From Allopontixanthobacter sediminis (lineage in GTDB: Bacteria > Pseudomonadota > Alphaproteobacteria > Sphingomonadales > Sphingomonadaceae), in the NCBI RefSeq assembly GCF_009828115.1, contig NZ_WTYL01000001.1, positions 124,001-188,000 on the forward strand: DNA of 64,000 nt. Reading direction: 5' to 3'. The translations under genes and the position numbers were made by a program. Positions 6,445-14,768 of this stretch are shown here, piece after piece. The notes beneath the pieces are model-generated. The model searched no databases, was not told the DNA's origin, and worked only from the letters and a program-made list of their open reading frames with translations. Each line of letters begins with the position of its first letter. The stretch's first letter is position 1.

Positions 6445-8376
6445 ATGGGTGCCATTTCCTACATCTCGGACCGATTGACCAACGCCCTCACCGGCACTGG
6501 TACCCGCCGCGACGCACGTTCGGCCAACGCCTACGTCCCGACCATCCTGAACCAGCAACAGATCGACGCGGCGTATCGCGGATCAGGGCTGATGAAAAAG
6601 ATCATCGGCATCCCCGCGCTGGATATGGTCCGCGAATGGCGCGACTGGACTGGGCTCGATGCTGATCAAGCCTCCAAGGTTTTCGACGAGGAAAAGCGCC
6701 ACGAGCTGCGCCAGAAAATCCGAACGGTTGAAATCATGCGCGGGCTTGGTGGCGGTGCGTTGATCCTTGGCCTGCCTGGTCTTCCTGATCAGCCGGCGCC
6801 ATCGACCATCACAAAGGGCGGGCTCGCATTCGTGCATGTCGTGTCCCGCTGGCATCTCCATTTCGATAAGCTGCAGGACGACGCGACCAAACCGGGATAC
6901 GGCGAACCGCTGATGTGGCGCATGAATTCGGTCGGTGGCCAACAGAAAATTCATCCATCGCGCGTGATCCCGTTCCGCGCTGATACCGCGGCGACACTGG
7001 CAACGGTCATTTCCTCCCCGCTCGATTGCTTCTGGGGCGAAAGCAAGGTCCAACAGGTTCTCGACGCGGTGCAGGACAGCGACACCGCCCGCGCATCGTT
7101 CGCGGCACTGATCCACAAGGCTCGCCTGCTCCGTATCGGGATCCCCGACCTGATCAGCCTTGCCGCCCAGCCAGACGGTGAGGGGCAGGTGATGAACCGC
7201 CTCGCCATCCTCGCCACTGCCGAATCCATCCACAACGCGACGATCTACGACGCTGGCTCGGCCGATGATGGCAAGGGCGGCGAGAAGATCGACGATGTGA
7301 CCTACAGTTTCGCGGGCGCCAAGGACGTGATGAACTGCTTTGCCGAGTTCGTCTGCGCCGTTTCGGACATCCCGGCAACGCGGCTTTTGGGAAGGGCTCC
7401 TGAGGGCATGAATTCCAGCGGGGAGTCGCAACAGCAAGATTGGGGTAAGCTCGTCAGGGCCATGCAGACCCTCGACCTTGCCCCGTGTCTTGATCGGCTC
7501 GACAGGTATCTTGTGCCATCCGCAACCGGGGCTGTCGTCGCAACCGCCGCCTATGAGTTCGCGCCTCTTGATCTTCCTGGGCAAAAGGAAAAATCCGAGC
7601 GGTTCAAGACCCAGATGGAAGCTATCGACAAGCTTCAGCAGACCGGCACCATCCCCGATCGTGAATTCGCTCGCGGCGTTCAATCGCTGATGGTCGAGGA
7701 GGGTTATCTGCCCGAGCTGGAATCGGCTTTGAAGGCATTGCCCGACGATGAGCGCTACGGGATCGAGCAAGGTTCAGAGGAGGGAGGTGATCTTTCGTCT
7801 GCCGGTATGGGCGGGTCTGATTTGGAAGCGGACCCGCCCCGCCGTGCCGCTAATGATGCGGCGTTAAAGGTCATTCGTGAATCCGCCCCGAGCATCGTGG
7901 GTAATGATGCCAAGCCACGGACGCTGTACGTCCACCGGAAGCTGCTCAACGGTGCAGATTTGGTCAAGTGGGCCAAGTCACAGGGTTTCAAGGTCACCTT
8001 GCCAGCGAGCGACATGCACACCACCATCGCATTCTCGCGGCAAGCGATAGACTGGATGAAGGTCGAGCCGATCTGGGACCATGACGCGGGCGAGTTGAAG
8101 GTGCCCGCAGGAGGTGCGCGCCTTATCGAGCAATTCGACGGCGGCGCGGTTGTGCTGTTGTTCAATTCATCGACGCTGGCCTACCGCCACGAAGTGATAA
8201 AGCGGGCGGGTGCCTCTTGGGATCATCCGGAATATCAGCCGCACATAACCCTGACCTATGATCCGGGCGAGGTTGATCTTGACCAGGTCGAGCCGTTCCA
8301 AGGTGAACTGCGTTTCGGACCTGAGATATTCGAGGAACTTGATCTGGATTGGAAAGCCAAGATCGAGGAGGCGTGA
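6445..8376 (+). CDS. Portal protein fused to an Acb1-like 2H phosphoesterase (predicted anti-CBASS)
   Basis: The product is 643 residues. Residues 1 to about 460 match the DUF1073 portal family: NAYVPTILNQQQIDAAYRGS, the GGGALILGLP core and the PATRLLGRAPEGMNSSGESQ loop. This forms the dodecameric DNA gate at the head vertex. After an acidic linker comes a second domain, about 490-643, with two H-x-T motifs, H525-T-T and H600-I-T, each after a hydrophobic strand. This is the 2H phosphoesterase signature of Acb1, a phage enzyme that cleaves the cyclic nucleotide signals of CBASS immunity. Portal-Acb1 fusions are known in this family, but the enzymatic role here is inferred. The ATG at 6445 lies 43 bp after motif copy 2 and has no Shine-Dalgarno sequence. 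Confidence 0.85.
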   Translation: MGAISYISDRLTNALTGTGTRRDARSANAYVPTILNQQQIDAAYRGSGLMKKIIGIPALDMVREWRDWTGLDADQASKVFDEEKRHELRQKIRTVEIMRGLGGGALILGLPGLPDQPAPSTITKGGLAFVHVVSRWHLHFDKLQDDATKPGYGEPLMWRMNSVGGQQKIHPSRVIPFRADTAATLATVISSPLDCFWGESKVQQVLDAVQDSDTARASFAALIHKARLLRIGIPDLISLAAQPDGEGQVMNRLAILATAESIHNATIYDAGSADDGKGGEKIDDVTYSFAGAKDVMNCFAEFVCAVSDIPATRLLGRAPEGMNSSGESQQQDWGKLVRAMQTLDLAPCLDRLDRYLVPSATGAVVATAAYEFAPLDLPGQKEKSERFKTQMEAIDKLQQTGTIPDREFARGVQSLMVEEGYLPELESALKALPDDERYGIEQGSEEGGDLSSAGMGGSDLEADPPRRAANDAALKVIRESAPSIVGNDAKPRTLYVHRKLLNGADLVKWAKSQGFKVTLPASDMHTTIAFSRQAIDWMKVEPIWDHDAGELKVPAGGARLIEQFDGGAVVLLFNSSTLAYRHEVIKRAGASWDHPEYQPHITLTYDPGEVDLDQVEPFQGELRFGPEIFEELDLDWKAKIEEA

Positions 8377-8468
8377 TGCGCTACGTCGATCGCTTCGGCA
8401 ATATTCGCCCACCAGTCCCGCCCGCAAGACCCGCAGGCTCATCCTATCCTGCTAGGCCGCTCCGGTGA
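8376..8468 (+). CDS. 30-residue proline- and arginine-rich peptide
   Basis: A micro-ORF starts at an ATG sharing the last base of the portal stop (TGATG) and ends in a TGA that overlaps the GTG start of the next gene (GTGA). The peptide (MRYVDRFGNIRPPVPPARPA and a short tail) is proline-rich with no membrane segment. Overlaps at both ends mean it may serve mainly to couple translation of portal and head morphogenesis genes. Function unknown. Confidence 0.45.
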   Translation: MRYVDRFGNIRPPVPPARPAGSSYPARPLR

Positions 8469-9298
8469 AATTCTCGCTCGCTCAGTTATACCGCCGCACC
8501 AGAAATCCCCGCCGATCATCGGTGACATTCCGGCCTATCCAAGCACCATCAGCATTCGCGACTAACCTATATCAGTCGTCGTACCTGCCCGTGGTCAAAG
8601 CATGGGAATCGGCGCTACCCGGCATCGTCGCAGAATACGAACGCACCCTGTCCGACATTACGACAGATGCGCCGGCCGATTTGCGCGCCCAGATTGGCAA
8701 GGTCGAAAGCGATCTGTTTGGGCTGTTCGCGACACTGGGTTTCAGGCTGGAGCGGTGGGCGCAGACGGTCGAAGCTTTTCAACGCCGCCGCTGGGTGGGC
8801 GCAGTCAATTCGGCAACCGGTGTGGATATCTCGGCACTGATTGGCCCAGGTGATGTGCGCATGTCGCTGCAGGTGGTCATTGAGCGCAATGTTGCCTTGG
8901 TGCGCAGTGTTTCGGATCAAGCGCGGACCAGAATTGCCGACGCCGTGTTTCGCGGACTGAATGACCGCCGACCATCGCGCGAAGTGGCCAAGGAAATCCG
9001 CGAGGCTGTCGAGATGTCGCGACGCCGGGCCAAGAACATCGCCAGTGATCAGCTTTCAAAATTGACGGGGCAGTTGAACGAGGAGCGCACCCGCCAATCA
9101 GGAATCGAGGAATACAAATGGGTGGCGAGCGGGAAAGTTCACTTCCGCGAGAACCATCGGGCTAGGGATGGAAAGGTGTTCGACTGGGATAATCCGCCGG
9201 CTGATGGGCATCCGGGGCAGGCGATATTCTGCGGGTGTGCGTCGAGGGCGTATCTGGATCTTGACAAGATTCTTGCCGAAGCTGCTGAAGCTGCGTAA
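8465..9298 (+). CDS. Minor head / head morphogenesis protein (Mu gpF-like)
   Basis: The 277-residue protein starts with a GTG overlapping the preceding stop. The region from about residue 150 onward (RSVSDQARTRIADAVFRGLN, RAKNIASDQLSKLTGQLNEE) and the C-terminal RENHRARDGKVF, PADGHPGQAIFCGCASRAYL follow the Phage_Mu_F pattern, in which a cysteine cluster (usually C-x-C) ends the domain; here it reads CGCAS. Members sit inside the head near the portal and help assembly or travel with the DNA. The position just after the portal fits. Confidence 0.85.
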   Translation: MKFSLAQLYRRTRNPRRSSVTFRPIQAPSAFATNLYQSSYLPVVKAWESALPGIVAEYERTLSDITTDAPADLRAQIGKVESDLFGLFATLGFRLERWAQTVEAFQRRRWVGAVNSATGVDISALIGPGDVRMSLQVVIERNVALVRSVSDQARTRIADAVFRGLNDRRPSREVAKEIREAVEMSRRRAKNIASDQLSKLTGQLNEERTRQSGIEEYKWVASGKVHFRENHRARDGKVFDWDNPPADGHPGQAIFCGCASRAYLDLDKILAEAAEAA

Positions 9299-9307
9299 AT
9301 CGGCCCC

Positions 9308-9580
9308 ATGCCGGAACCCAAGACAACCCCAATGAGCGGCGAGGATATTCTGGGCCTGATCCTGCTCGCAGCCTTTGCCATTGGGCTCGTGCTGATGTTG
9401 GTCGACTGCAGCACCACCACGCCAGAGGAGCAAGCTGAGGCATTGCTCGATGAACAGCAATCAGCTCAGTTCATGGCGGAAAGCCGCGCGCAAGAGCAGC
9501 TCGAATTCGAGAATGCCCGCATTGGCTGCGAGGCGGGGGTTTTGGAAGCCTGCCGCCAATATCGCGAGCTGATCGATTAG
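9308..9580 (+). CDS. Small single-TM protein, hypothetical
   Basis: The 90-residue product has a polar N-terminus, one hydrophobic helix (about residues 15-33, ILGLILLAAFAIGLVLMLV) ending at a cysteine, then a long acidic glutamine- and glutamate-rich helix. The CSTTT sequence after the helix is reminiscent of a lipobox, but the helix is too far from the N-terminus for a clear lipoprotein call. The gene lies between head morphogenesis and the protease/scaffold gene, right before motif copy 3. Function unknown. Confidence 0.55.
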   Translation: MPEPKTTPMSGEDILGLILLAAFAIGLVLMLVDCSTTTPEEQAEALLDEQQSAQFMAESRAQEQLEFENARIGCEAGVLEACRQYRELID

Positions 9581-9582
9581 TT

Positions 9583-9597
9583 TTTGACGGCGGTAAC
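9583..9597 (+). repeat. Dispersed gene-start motif, copy 3
   Basis: TTTGACGGCGGTAAC lies in the intergenic space just after a TAG stop (9578-9580). The core G (9586) is 44 bp upstream of the ATG at 9630. Confidence 0.9.
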
Positions 9598-9629
9598 GGG
9601 GCGCACACCCGATACGTATTCAGGCTGGC

Positions 9630-10748
9630 ATGGTCCAGCTATGCGACACTCTGACATTTGACAAATCGGCCCGCATTTGCGCGGACGGTTCGCTTGTGGC
9701 TGAAGTCTTTGCCGCTCGGACTGGATTGCAGGATTACCTCAGTTCAGAAGTGGATCCGGAAGGCACTCGGGATTTCAAGCCCGGCCAGATGGTCAAGGTC
9801 TATCGCCCCGAATCCGAAGTTTTCAAAGCCGACAGCCTGGCAACTTTCGCCGCTGCTCCCGTCACCATCAACCACCCCTCCGAAGCCGTGACCGCTGACA
9901 ATTGGCGCGGGCTTGGGGTTGGTGAGATCAACGGCGACGTTGTACGCGATGGCCAGCGGGTCCGCGTTCCAATCATCGTCCGTGATGCTGGCGCTGTGAA
10001 AGCGGCCACCACGACGCATAAGCAGCTCAGCATGGGCTATGCGACCGAGTTGGTCTTTCCGACTGACGGCAAGCATCCCGATGGAACCGTCTGCGATGCG
10101 TACCAGACAAATCTCAGAATAAACCACATCGCTTTAGTTCCTGCAGGCAGGGGCGGGCCGGAGCTGCGTGTGGTGGACGAACGCACCCCTATTCAAAATA
10201 AGGAAAAATCAATGAAGAAGATCGTGCTCGACGGCTTGCAGGTCGATTTGTCGGATGCTGACGCTGTCGCAGCCGCCTTCTCGAAGCTGCAGGGCCAAAT
10301 CACCGACGCCAACGACGCCAAATCCAAGGCTGAAACTGACCTTGCTACGGCGGTGACGGACAAGGCCAACCTCGAAGCCAAGGTGACCACGCTCGAAAAG
10401 CAGGTTGCCGACGCCAAGTTGACGCCCGCGCAGCTGCGTGATGCGGCCAAGGCTTATTCGCAGACAGTCGACAAGGCGAAGGCGCTAGGTGTGACCGTCT
10501 CGGACGAGATGGACGAAGGCGCGATCATGCAGGCTGCTGTCTCGGCTAAGATCGGCGATGCCGCCAAGGACTGGACTGGCGCACAGGTAGCGGCCTCGTT
10601 CGCCACCCTGACCGCCGACGCCAAGAGCTTGGTCCACAATCTCGACCCGGCCCGCCCGATCAATGATGCCGCGCGGGAGACGAAAGCGCTCGCCGACTCC
10701 ATCAACAACCTCAACGCATGGCGCAACCCCGCCAACGCGGCGGCATAA
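9630..10748 (+). CDS. Head maturation protease fused to scaffold (DUF2213-like)
   Basis: The product is 372 residues. The N-terminal part (about 1-190) looks like the DUF2213 prohead protease: PVTINHPSEAVTADNWRGLG, a VRVPIIVRDAGA strand and LSMGYATELV, consistent with a serine- and histidine-based assembly protease. The C-terminal part (about 195-372) starts at MKKIVLDGLQ and is a long coiled coil rich in alanine, lysine and aspartate, as expected for a scaffolding domain. Protease and scaffold in one frame resemble lambda C/Nu3. The ATG at 9630 follows motif copy 3. Confidence 0.8.
   Translation: MVQLCDTLTFDKSARICADGSLVAEVFAARTGLQDYLSSEVDPEGTRDFKPGQMVKVYRPESEVFKADSLATFAAAPVTINHPSEAVTADNWRGLGVGEINGDVVRDGQRVRVPIIVRDAGAVKAATTTHKQLSMGYATELVFPTDGKHPDGTVCDAYQTNLRINHIALVPAGRGGPELRVVDERTPIQNKEKSMKKIVLDGLQVDLSDADAVAAAFSKLQGQITDANDAKSKAETDLATAVTDKANLEAKVTTLEKQVADAKLTPAQLRDAAKAYSQTVDKAKALGVTVSDEMDEGAIMQAAVSAKIGDAAKDWTGAQVAASFATLTADAKSLVHNLDPARPINDAARETKALADSINNLNAWRNPANAAA
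10212..10748 (+). CDS. Nested scaffold protein from an internal start
   Basis: Inside the protease-scaffold gene an in-frame ATG at 10212 is preceded by AAGGA (10200-10204), a good Shine-Dalgarno sequence at proper spacing. It would give a 178-residue protein consisting only of the coiled-coil scaffold (LEAKVTTLEKQVADAK and similar heptads). This is the layout of lambda Nu3 within C: free scaffold in excess over the protease fusion. Established for lambda, inferred here. Confidence 0.6.
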   Translation: MKKIVLDGLQVDLSDADAVAAAFSKLQGQITDANDAKSKAETDLATAVTDKANLEAKVTTLEKQVADAKLTPAQLRDAAKAYSQTVDKAKALGVTVSDEMDEGAIMQAAVSAKIGDAAKDWTGAQVAASFATLTADAKSLVHNLDPARPINDAARETKALADSINNLNAWRNPANAAA

Positions 10749-10760
10749 GGAGCAAATACC

Positions 10761-11216
10761 ATGCCTGCACTTCAGACGACTTACCCCCTCAACCAGGCCG
10801 CTGGCTTTCCTGGCATGCGAGCCGACATGGCCGAATGGGACGCGCGCACCCGCACGGCCACTTCGGTTCTAGCGTTCGGCGGGCCAGTCCAGCGCGCAGG
10901 TGATGAAGGCGTAACCGCTTTCGTCTCCGGCGGCGAGTTCATGGGCCTCGCGGGCGTCACCCGCATCACAAATGGAACCGGCGAGACTTATGCAATCGGC
11001 GACAACGTGCCTGTGGCCGATGAAGGTTGTTACTTCGGTGTTGCTGATGAAGCAATTGTCGGAGGCACTGCCCTCAAGTGGAACGTGACTACGGGCCGCT
11101 GGACCACGGCCACGGCCTCCGGAACCATCATCGCCGTTCCCAACACGGAGGCGGAAACCAGCGCTTCTGGCGCCGGTGTTCTCTTCAAGGTGCGGCTGCG
11201 CCGCGTCCCCTCGTAA
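10761..11216 (+). CDS. Capsid decoration / cement protein
   Basis: The product is 151 residues with AAGGAG 9 bases before the ATG. The sequence begins LQTTYPLNQAAGFPGMRADM and is rich in glycine, threonine and valine beta strands (GEFMGLAGVTRITNGTGETY, DNVPVADEGCYFGVADEA, LKWNVTTGRWTTA). This matches the short beta-barrel cement proteins (structural cement Gp24-like, similar to DUF2190) encoded directly upstream of the major capsid gene. It likely sits on the capsid surface and stabilises it. Confidence 0.75.
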   Translation: MPALQTTYPLNQAAGFPGMRADMAEWDARTRTATSVLAFGGPVQRAGDEGVTAFVSGGEFMGLAGVTRITNGTGETYAIGDNVPVADEGCYFGVADEAIVGGTALKWNVTTGRWTTATASGTIIAVPNTEAETSASGAGVLFKVRLRRVPS

Positions 11217-11227
11217 TTAAGGACTGA

Positions 11228-12184
11228 ATGATGGATATGAACGACGCAGCAGCCTTCAACTTCGTTGTCGCCCAGGCGGCCACGATCAACCCGACTGTCT
11301 ACGAGACGCAATTCCCGGATCTTCCGTGGAACGAGCTCGTATTCGTCGACACCAGTGCGCCGGAATGGACGCCCGGCATCATCACCTTCGCTTCGTCGAC
11401 GGTGGGTGCCGCGCGCTGGTACGCTGGTGGCGCTAAGGATATCGCCCGCGCCGATGTGACCATGGAGAAGTCGCAGCAGGCTGTTCACATGGCTTCGATC
11501 GGCTATGGCTATGATCTCGAAGAAGTTGGCCAGGCACAGCTTCTGGGCGTCAATCTCGGCACACGGAAACCCGTCGCCGCTCGCCGCGCCTACAACGAGT
11601 TCATGTGGGCCGTTACCCAGACCGGCGACACCACCAAGGGCCTCAAAGGACTGGTTAACCAGTCCAGCGTTACCGCAGGCACTGCGCCGGCCGATGGCAC
11701 CGGCAGCGTCACCACCTGGTTCGACGCCAACGGTGTAGCCACCAAGACCCCGGCGAAAATCCTCCGGGACTTCAATAACGCGATCATCGGCATCTTCACC
11801 GGCAGCAACACTGTCGAGATGGCTGATACCGTACTGTTGCCGTTCAATGTGCTGGCGTGGCTGGGCGCGACGCCCATGAGCGATACGAATAGCGAGACCA
11901 TCCTCTCGTTCGTGCTGCGGAACAACTTCTACACCCAGCAGACTGGTCGCCCGCTCACCGTGCGCGGCGTTCTCGGCCTCGACACCGCGGGCGCTTCGTC
12001 GACCCGCCGGATGGCAGCTTATGCCAATCGGCAGGACGTGGTCAGCTTGCATCTGCCGATGCCGCACCGCTTCCTGAACGTCTATCAGGACGGCCCGACT
12101 AGCTTCGAGGTTCCAGGCATCTTCCGCACTGGCGGTGTCGACGTCTCGCGTCCAGGCGCGTTCCGCTATCTCGATGGGATTTGA
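11228..12184 (+). CDS. Major capsid protein (DUF2184 family)
   Basis: The protein has 318 residues from ATG 11228; an ATG at 11231 is equally possible, with AAGGA a few bases upstream. The sequence has the features of the DUF2184 major capsid family: PTVYETQFPDLPWNELVFVD, the DVTMEKSQQAVHMASIGYGY strand, ARRAYNEFMWAVTQTGDTTK and a C-terminal FRTGGVDVSRPGAFRYLDGI. It has the HK97 fold in this family and builds the icosahedral shell. It follows the cement gene and precedes an intrinsic terminator. Confidence 0.88.
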   Translation: MMDMNDAAAFNFVVAQAATINPTVYETQFPDLPWNELVFVDTSAPEWTPGIITFASSTVGAARWYAGGAKDIARADVTMEKSQQAVHMASIGYGYDLEEVGQAQLLGVNLGTRKPVAARRAYNEFMWAVTQTGDTTKGLKGLVNQSSVTAGTAPADGTGSVTTWFDANGVATKTPAKILRDFNNAIIGIFTGSNTVEMADTVLLPFNVLAWLGATPMSDTNSETILSFVLRNNFYTQQTGRPLTVRGVLGLDTAGASSTRRMAAYANRQDVVSLHLPMPHRFLNVYQDGPTSFEVPGIFRTGGVDVSRPGAFRYLDGI

Positions 12185-12186
12185 TC

Positions 12187-12477
12187 ATGGCGAAGCATGC
12201 ACTCACGAACGCCACTGACGGACCCAAGTCGGTCAACTCCCTTACTGGCACGGTGGTCATTGCCGCTGGCGCCAGTGAGGAGGTCGATCTGTCCGAAGCG
12301 GAATTTATCTCCGCCAAGGCTACTGGATGGTTCGCAGACGACGGCGACACCGAACTAGCCGACATGAAGGTTGCCGATCTCAAAGCGCTGGCTGAATCCG
12401 AGGGCATTGATCTCGGCGATGCGACTAAGAAAGACGACATCATTTCGGCGATCGAGTTGGCTCGCGAAGCAGAATAA
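12187..12477 (+). CDS. Small head protein with LEM/SAP-like C-terminus
   Basis: The 96-residue product starts at the ATG at 12187, three bases after the capsid stop. The N-terminal half is a beta-rich segment (GPKSVNSLTGTVVIAAGASE) like many head-tail accessory proteins. The C-terminal MKVADLKALAESEGIDLGDA and TKKDDIISAIELA form the two-helix SAP/Rho-N-like fold often found at the end of phage connector or decoration proteins, which can bind DNA. Its role is uncertain. Confidence 0.65.
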   Translation: MAKHALTNATDGPKSVNSLTGTVVIAAGASEEVDLSEAEFISAKATGWFADDGDTELADMKVADLKALAESEGIDLGDATKKDDIISAIELAREAE

Positions 12478-12503
12478 CCCTCCAAATCGTCACGGGGGAA
12501 TTG

Positions 12504-12535
12504 GGCCGCTCTGCTTTCGGGTGGAGCGGCCTTTT
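12504..12535 (+). terminator. Intrinsic terminator after capsid cassette
   Basis: GGCCGCTC (12504-12511) pairs perfectly with GAGCGGCC (12524-12531) around a 12-base loop, followed by TTTT. It lies in the 73-bp gap before the next gene at 12551 and would separate transcription of the capsid genes from the downstream accessory genes. Confidence 0.75.
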
Positions 12536-12550
12536 CAATAGGGGAATGTA

Positions 12551-13318
12551 ATGGCCGATAATATCACTGCACCAGCGACCGGTTCTGTTCTGGCAACGGA
12601 TGAGATCGGAGGCGTTCACTATCCTCGCACCAAACTTTCGGTTGGCGCTGATGGCGTGGCGGTTGATGTCTCGGCTGCGGCTCCTTTGCCTGTTGCTCTG
12701 TCGGCTGCGGATAATTCTGCGATCGATGCCATTGCAACGGCGTTGGCTGATAATGCGACCGGGGCGGATATCGCTGCGGTTGTTGCGGCCCTGAGCGATA
12801 TTGCCACGGACACCGGACTCGGAGCTATTGTTTCCACCCTGGCTGGAACGCTGACAGTTGATGCGGCGTCTTTGCCCCTTCCCACCGGTGCAGCAACCTC
12901 CGCAAAGCAGGACACGTTGATCGGGCACGTAGACGGCATTGAAGTCGTCCTCGCCACGCTCGGCACGCAGACGACGCTGGCGGCAATCCTCGCGAAGTTG
13001 ATCGCGGCCCCGGCGACCGAAGCCAAGCAGGACGCGAACACCGCCGCCGTGGCGCTCGTCGGCACCCGCGCTTATGGTGCTGGCCAGCCGGTGGCGATCG
13101 GGGCCAGCGATGCGGCATCAGTTGGCCTTACCGCAACAGAGGTCCTGCTTCATGCATCGGCTCGATGCTTTGTGCGGGTCGCGGCTGCCGCTACTGCAGC
13201 GGCAGGCATCCCGCTTGAGCCCGGTGAGAAATTTCACTTGCGCCTGAATTCTGGACAACAGATTCACGTTATCCGCGACACCGCCGATGGCACGCTCAAC
13301 GTGGTGCCGGTGGCCTGA
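12551..13318 (+). CDS. Alanine-rich structural protein, hypothetical
   Basis: The product is 255 residues and over a quarter alanine. It contains short sequence repeats (GAATSAKQDTLIGHVDGIEV, then PATEAKQDANTAAVALVG) typical of phage virion proteins with AKQD-type spacer repeats, and ends in a compact beta domain (CFVRVAAAATAAAGIPLEPG, EKFHLRLNSGQQIHVI). GGGGAATG precedes the ATG. Such proteins decorate heads or necks, but no defined role is recognisable. It follows the terminator and begins the accessory module with the esterase. Confidence 0.55.
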   Translation: MADNITAPATGSVLATDEIGGVHYPRTKLSVGADGVAVDVSAAAPLPVALSAADNSAIDAIATALADNATGADIAAVVAALSDIATDTGLGAIVSTLAGTLTVDAASLPLPTGAATSAKQDTLIGHVDGIEVVLATLGTQTTLAAILAKLIAAPATEAKQDANTAAVALVGTRAYGAGQPVAIGASDAASVGLTATEVLLHASARCFVRVAAAATAAAGIPLEPGEKFHLRLNSGQQIHVIRDTADGTLNVVPVA

Positions 13319-13461
13319 TGTTTGTTCAGCCGGGACGGATCGGACGGGTTGGCAGCGCTTGGAAGCGCGCGCGTCAGCTTGTTACTTGGGTATTAGGGGC
13401 GGGCGTTTGGAACGATGCTCTCACTTGGAGCGATACTGAAAACTGGAAGGACGCGCCATGA
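13318..13461 (+). CDS. 47-residue tryptophan-rich protein
   Basis: The ATG at 13318 shares its A with the previous stop (TGATG) and the TGA stop overlaps the ATG of the next gene at 13458. The peptide is basic at the start (QPGRIGRVGSAWKRARQ) and ends VWNDALTWSDTENWKDAP with regularly spaced tryptophans. Overlaps at both ends support translation. Similar W-x(n)-W segments occur in short phage virion proteins; the function is unknown. Confidence 0.5.
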   Translation: MFVQPGRIGRVGSAWKRARQLVTWVLGAGVWNDALTWSDTENWKDAP

Positions 13462-14768
13462 GCATTCAAACCATTAACAACACTGACACCGGCCTGAAAG
13501 CCCGCAACGCGATCAACTCAATTGGCCGCGCGGCACAATTCGCCGCGGGCGGTAGACGTGCCGTTATCGACGCTTTCGGTGATAGTATTGGCGGAGTCAC
13601 CGCTAGTGGCATCGGTGCTTGCGTGGGAGTCGCTGCCTCATATTGGGCACCCGGCATGAACATTGAACAGCGCGATAGTTATGCGGTCGGCGGAACGAGC
13701 GCGACCGCATTGATGTCGAGTCAACTTGCCTTGTTTCAAGCGGCGATTGCTGGCGGAAAGCCACTGCCTGATATCGCCACTATTCAAACTCACTCGAACG
13801 ACTTCATTACGGCAGCGGGGGTAGACGCCGCGCTGGCCAATCAAATTAACTTTATCGAAGCTTTGCGCACTATGGGAGTCCCGCTCATAATTGCGTGTTC
13901 AGCACTGCCCAAATCAGGATCGGCTCCGCCCCAAGGTCGGGCACAGTTCAACACTCGCATGAAGTATTATGCAGATACGACTCCGGGAGTTGTATTCTTT
14001 GACTGGTTCAGCGCGTCGGTGGACCCTGCGTCTACTGATACGGCTACGACTCCTTGGAGGACGGGGCACTCAACCGATGGCACACACCCAACCGGCGCGG
14101 CGATATTTTGGGGCGGTAAGGTTATTGCCGAACTTCTGGCCCCTTTATTGAGTCGGGTTAGTCCGCGCACACTACCCAATTTTCGCTATGTTAAAGGCAC
14201 CGATACTAGCGAGCGTTGGTATAATATCGAAGGCCGCGAGGGCAATTTTCATGGCACCGGCGGGCAGCTGAATGGAGTCGATAACACTGGTGTGGCGGGG
14301 TCAGCCGCGAGTCAGAATAACCGCTGGCAAATCACTCACGGCGCTGGCGTCACCGTCACCCCGTCTATTGTTGTGGACGAGGAGGGCCATCGGAATCAGC
14401 GCCTCGTGTTGTCGGGAACACCAACGGACGCCACAGATATCCGACTACTCTACAACCATAACTATCTGCAAACTGCGGCGGCAACTTGGCAGCAACAAGC
14501 GATTGCAAAGGTGGCGAGTCTCACTGGCATTCGTGGCCTTGGTTACACAAACTTTGCCTCGCCCATGCAGTCTGTTTGGGGAACTGCGGGACCGTTGCCG
14601 GTTCACTCTGGCACTTGGTTCCTGCGCAACTTGACCAACGGCCTCGTGCGCGCCGATGTTGCCGGTGCATTTACGCAAATTTTCTCGATAGGGGTATTGA
14701 ATGGAGTCCCTATCAGCGGGACAGTCGACGTTTCTCGTTGCTATGACTACCCGATCATTCAGACATGA
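13458..14768 (+). CDS. SGNH/GDSL hydrolase (predicted surface-glycan esterase)
   Basis: The 436-residue protein has GGAAGGA before its ATG. The N-terminal half is an SGNH hydrolase: block I DAFGDSIGG with nucleophile S43, block III around THSNDF, and block V D207-G-T-H210 completing the catalytic set. Known phage enzymes of this class deacetylate capsular or O-antigen sugars. The C-terminal half (about 245-436) is a beta-rich domain (HGAGVTVTPSIVVDEEGHRN, SGTWFLRNLTNGLVRADVAG) resembling carbohydrate-binding or virion-attachment modules. It sits, unusually, between capsid and connector genes, and its base composition is AT-richer than its neighbours, which hints at horizontal acquisition. Confidence 0.8.
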   Translation: MSIQTINNTDTGLKARNAINSIGRAAQFAAGGRRAVIDAFGDSIGGVTASGIGACVGVAASYWAPGMNIEQRDSYAVGGTSATALMSSQLALFQAAIAGGKPLPDIATIQTHSNDFITAAGVDAALANQINFIEALRTMGVPLIIACSALPKSGSAPPQGRAQFNTRMKYYADTTPGVVFFDWFSASVDPASTDTATTPWRTGHSTDGTHPTGAAIFWGGKVIAELLAPLLSRVSPRTLPNFRYVKGTDTSERWYNIEGREGNFHGTGGQLNGVDNTGVAGSAASQNNRWQITHGAGVTVTPSIVVDEEGHRNQRLVLSGTPTDATDIRLLYNHNYLQTAAATWQQQAIAKVASLTGIRGLGYTNFASPMQSVWGTAGPLPVHSGTWFLRNLTNGLVRADVAGAFTQIFSIGVLNGVPISGTVDVSRCYDYPIIQT

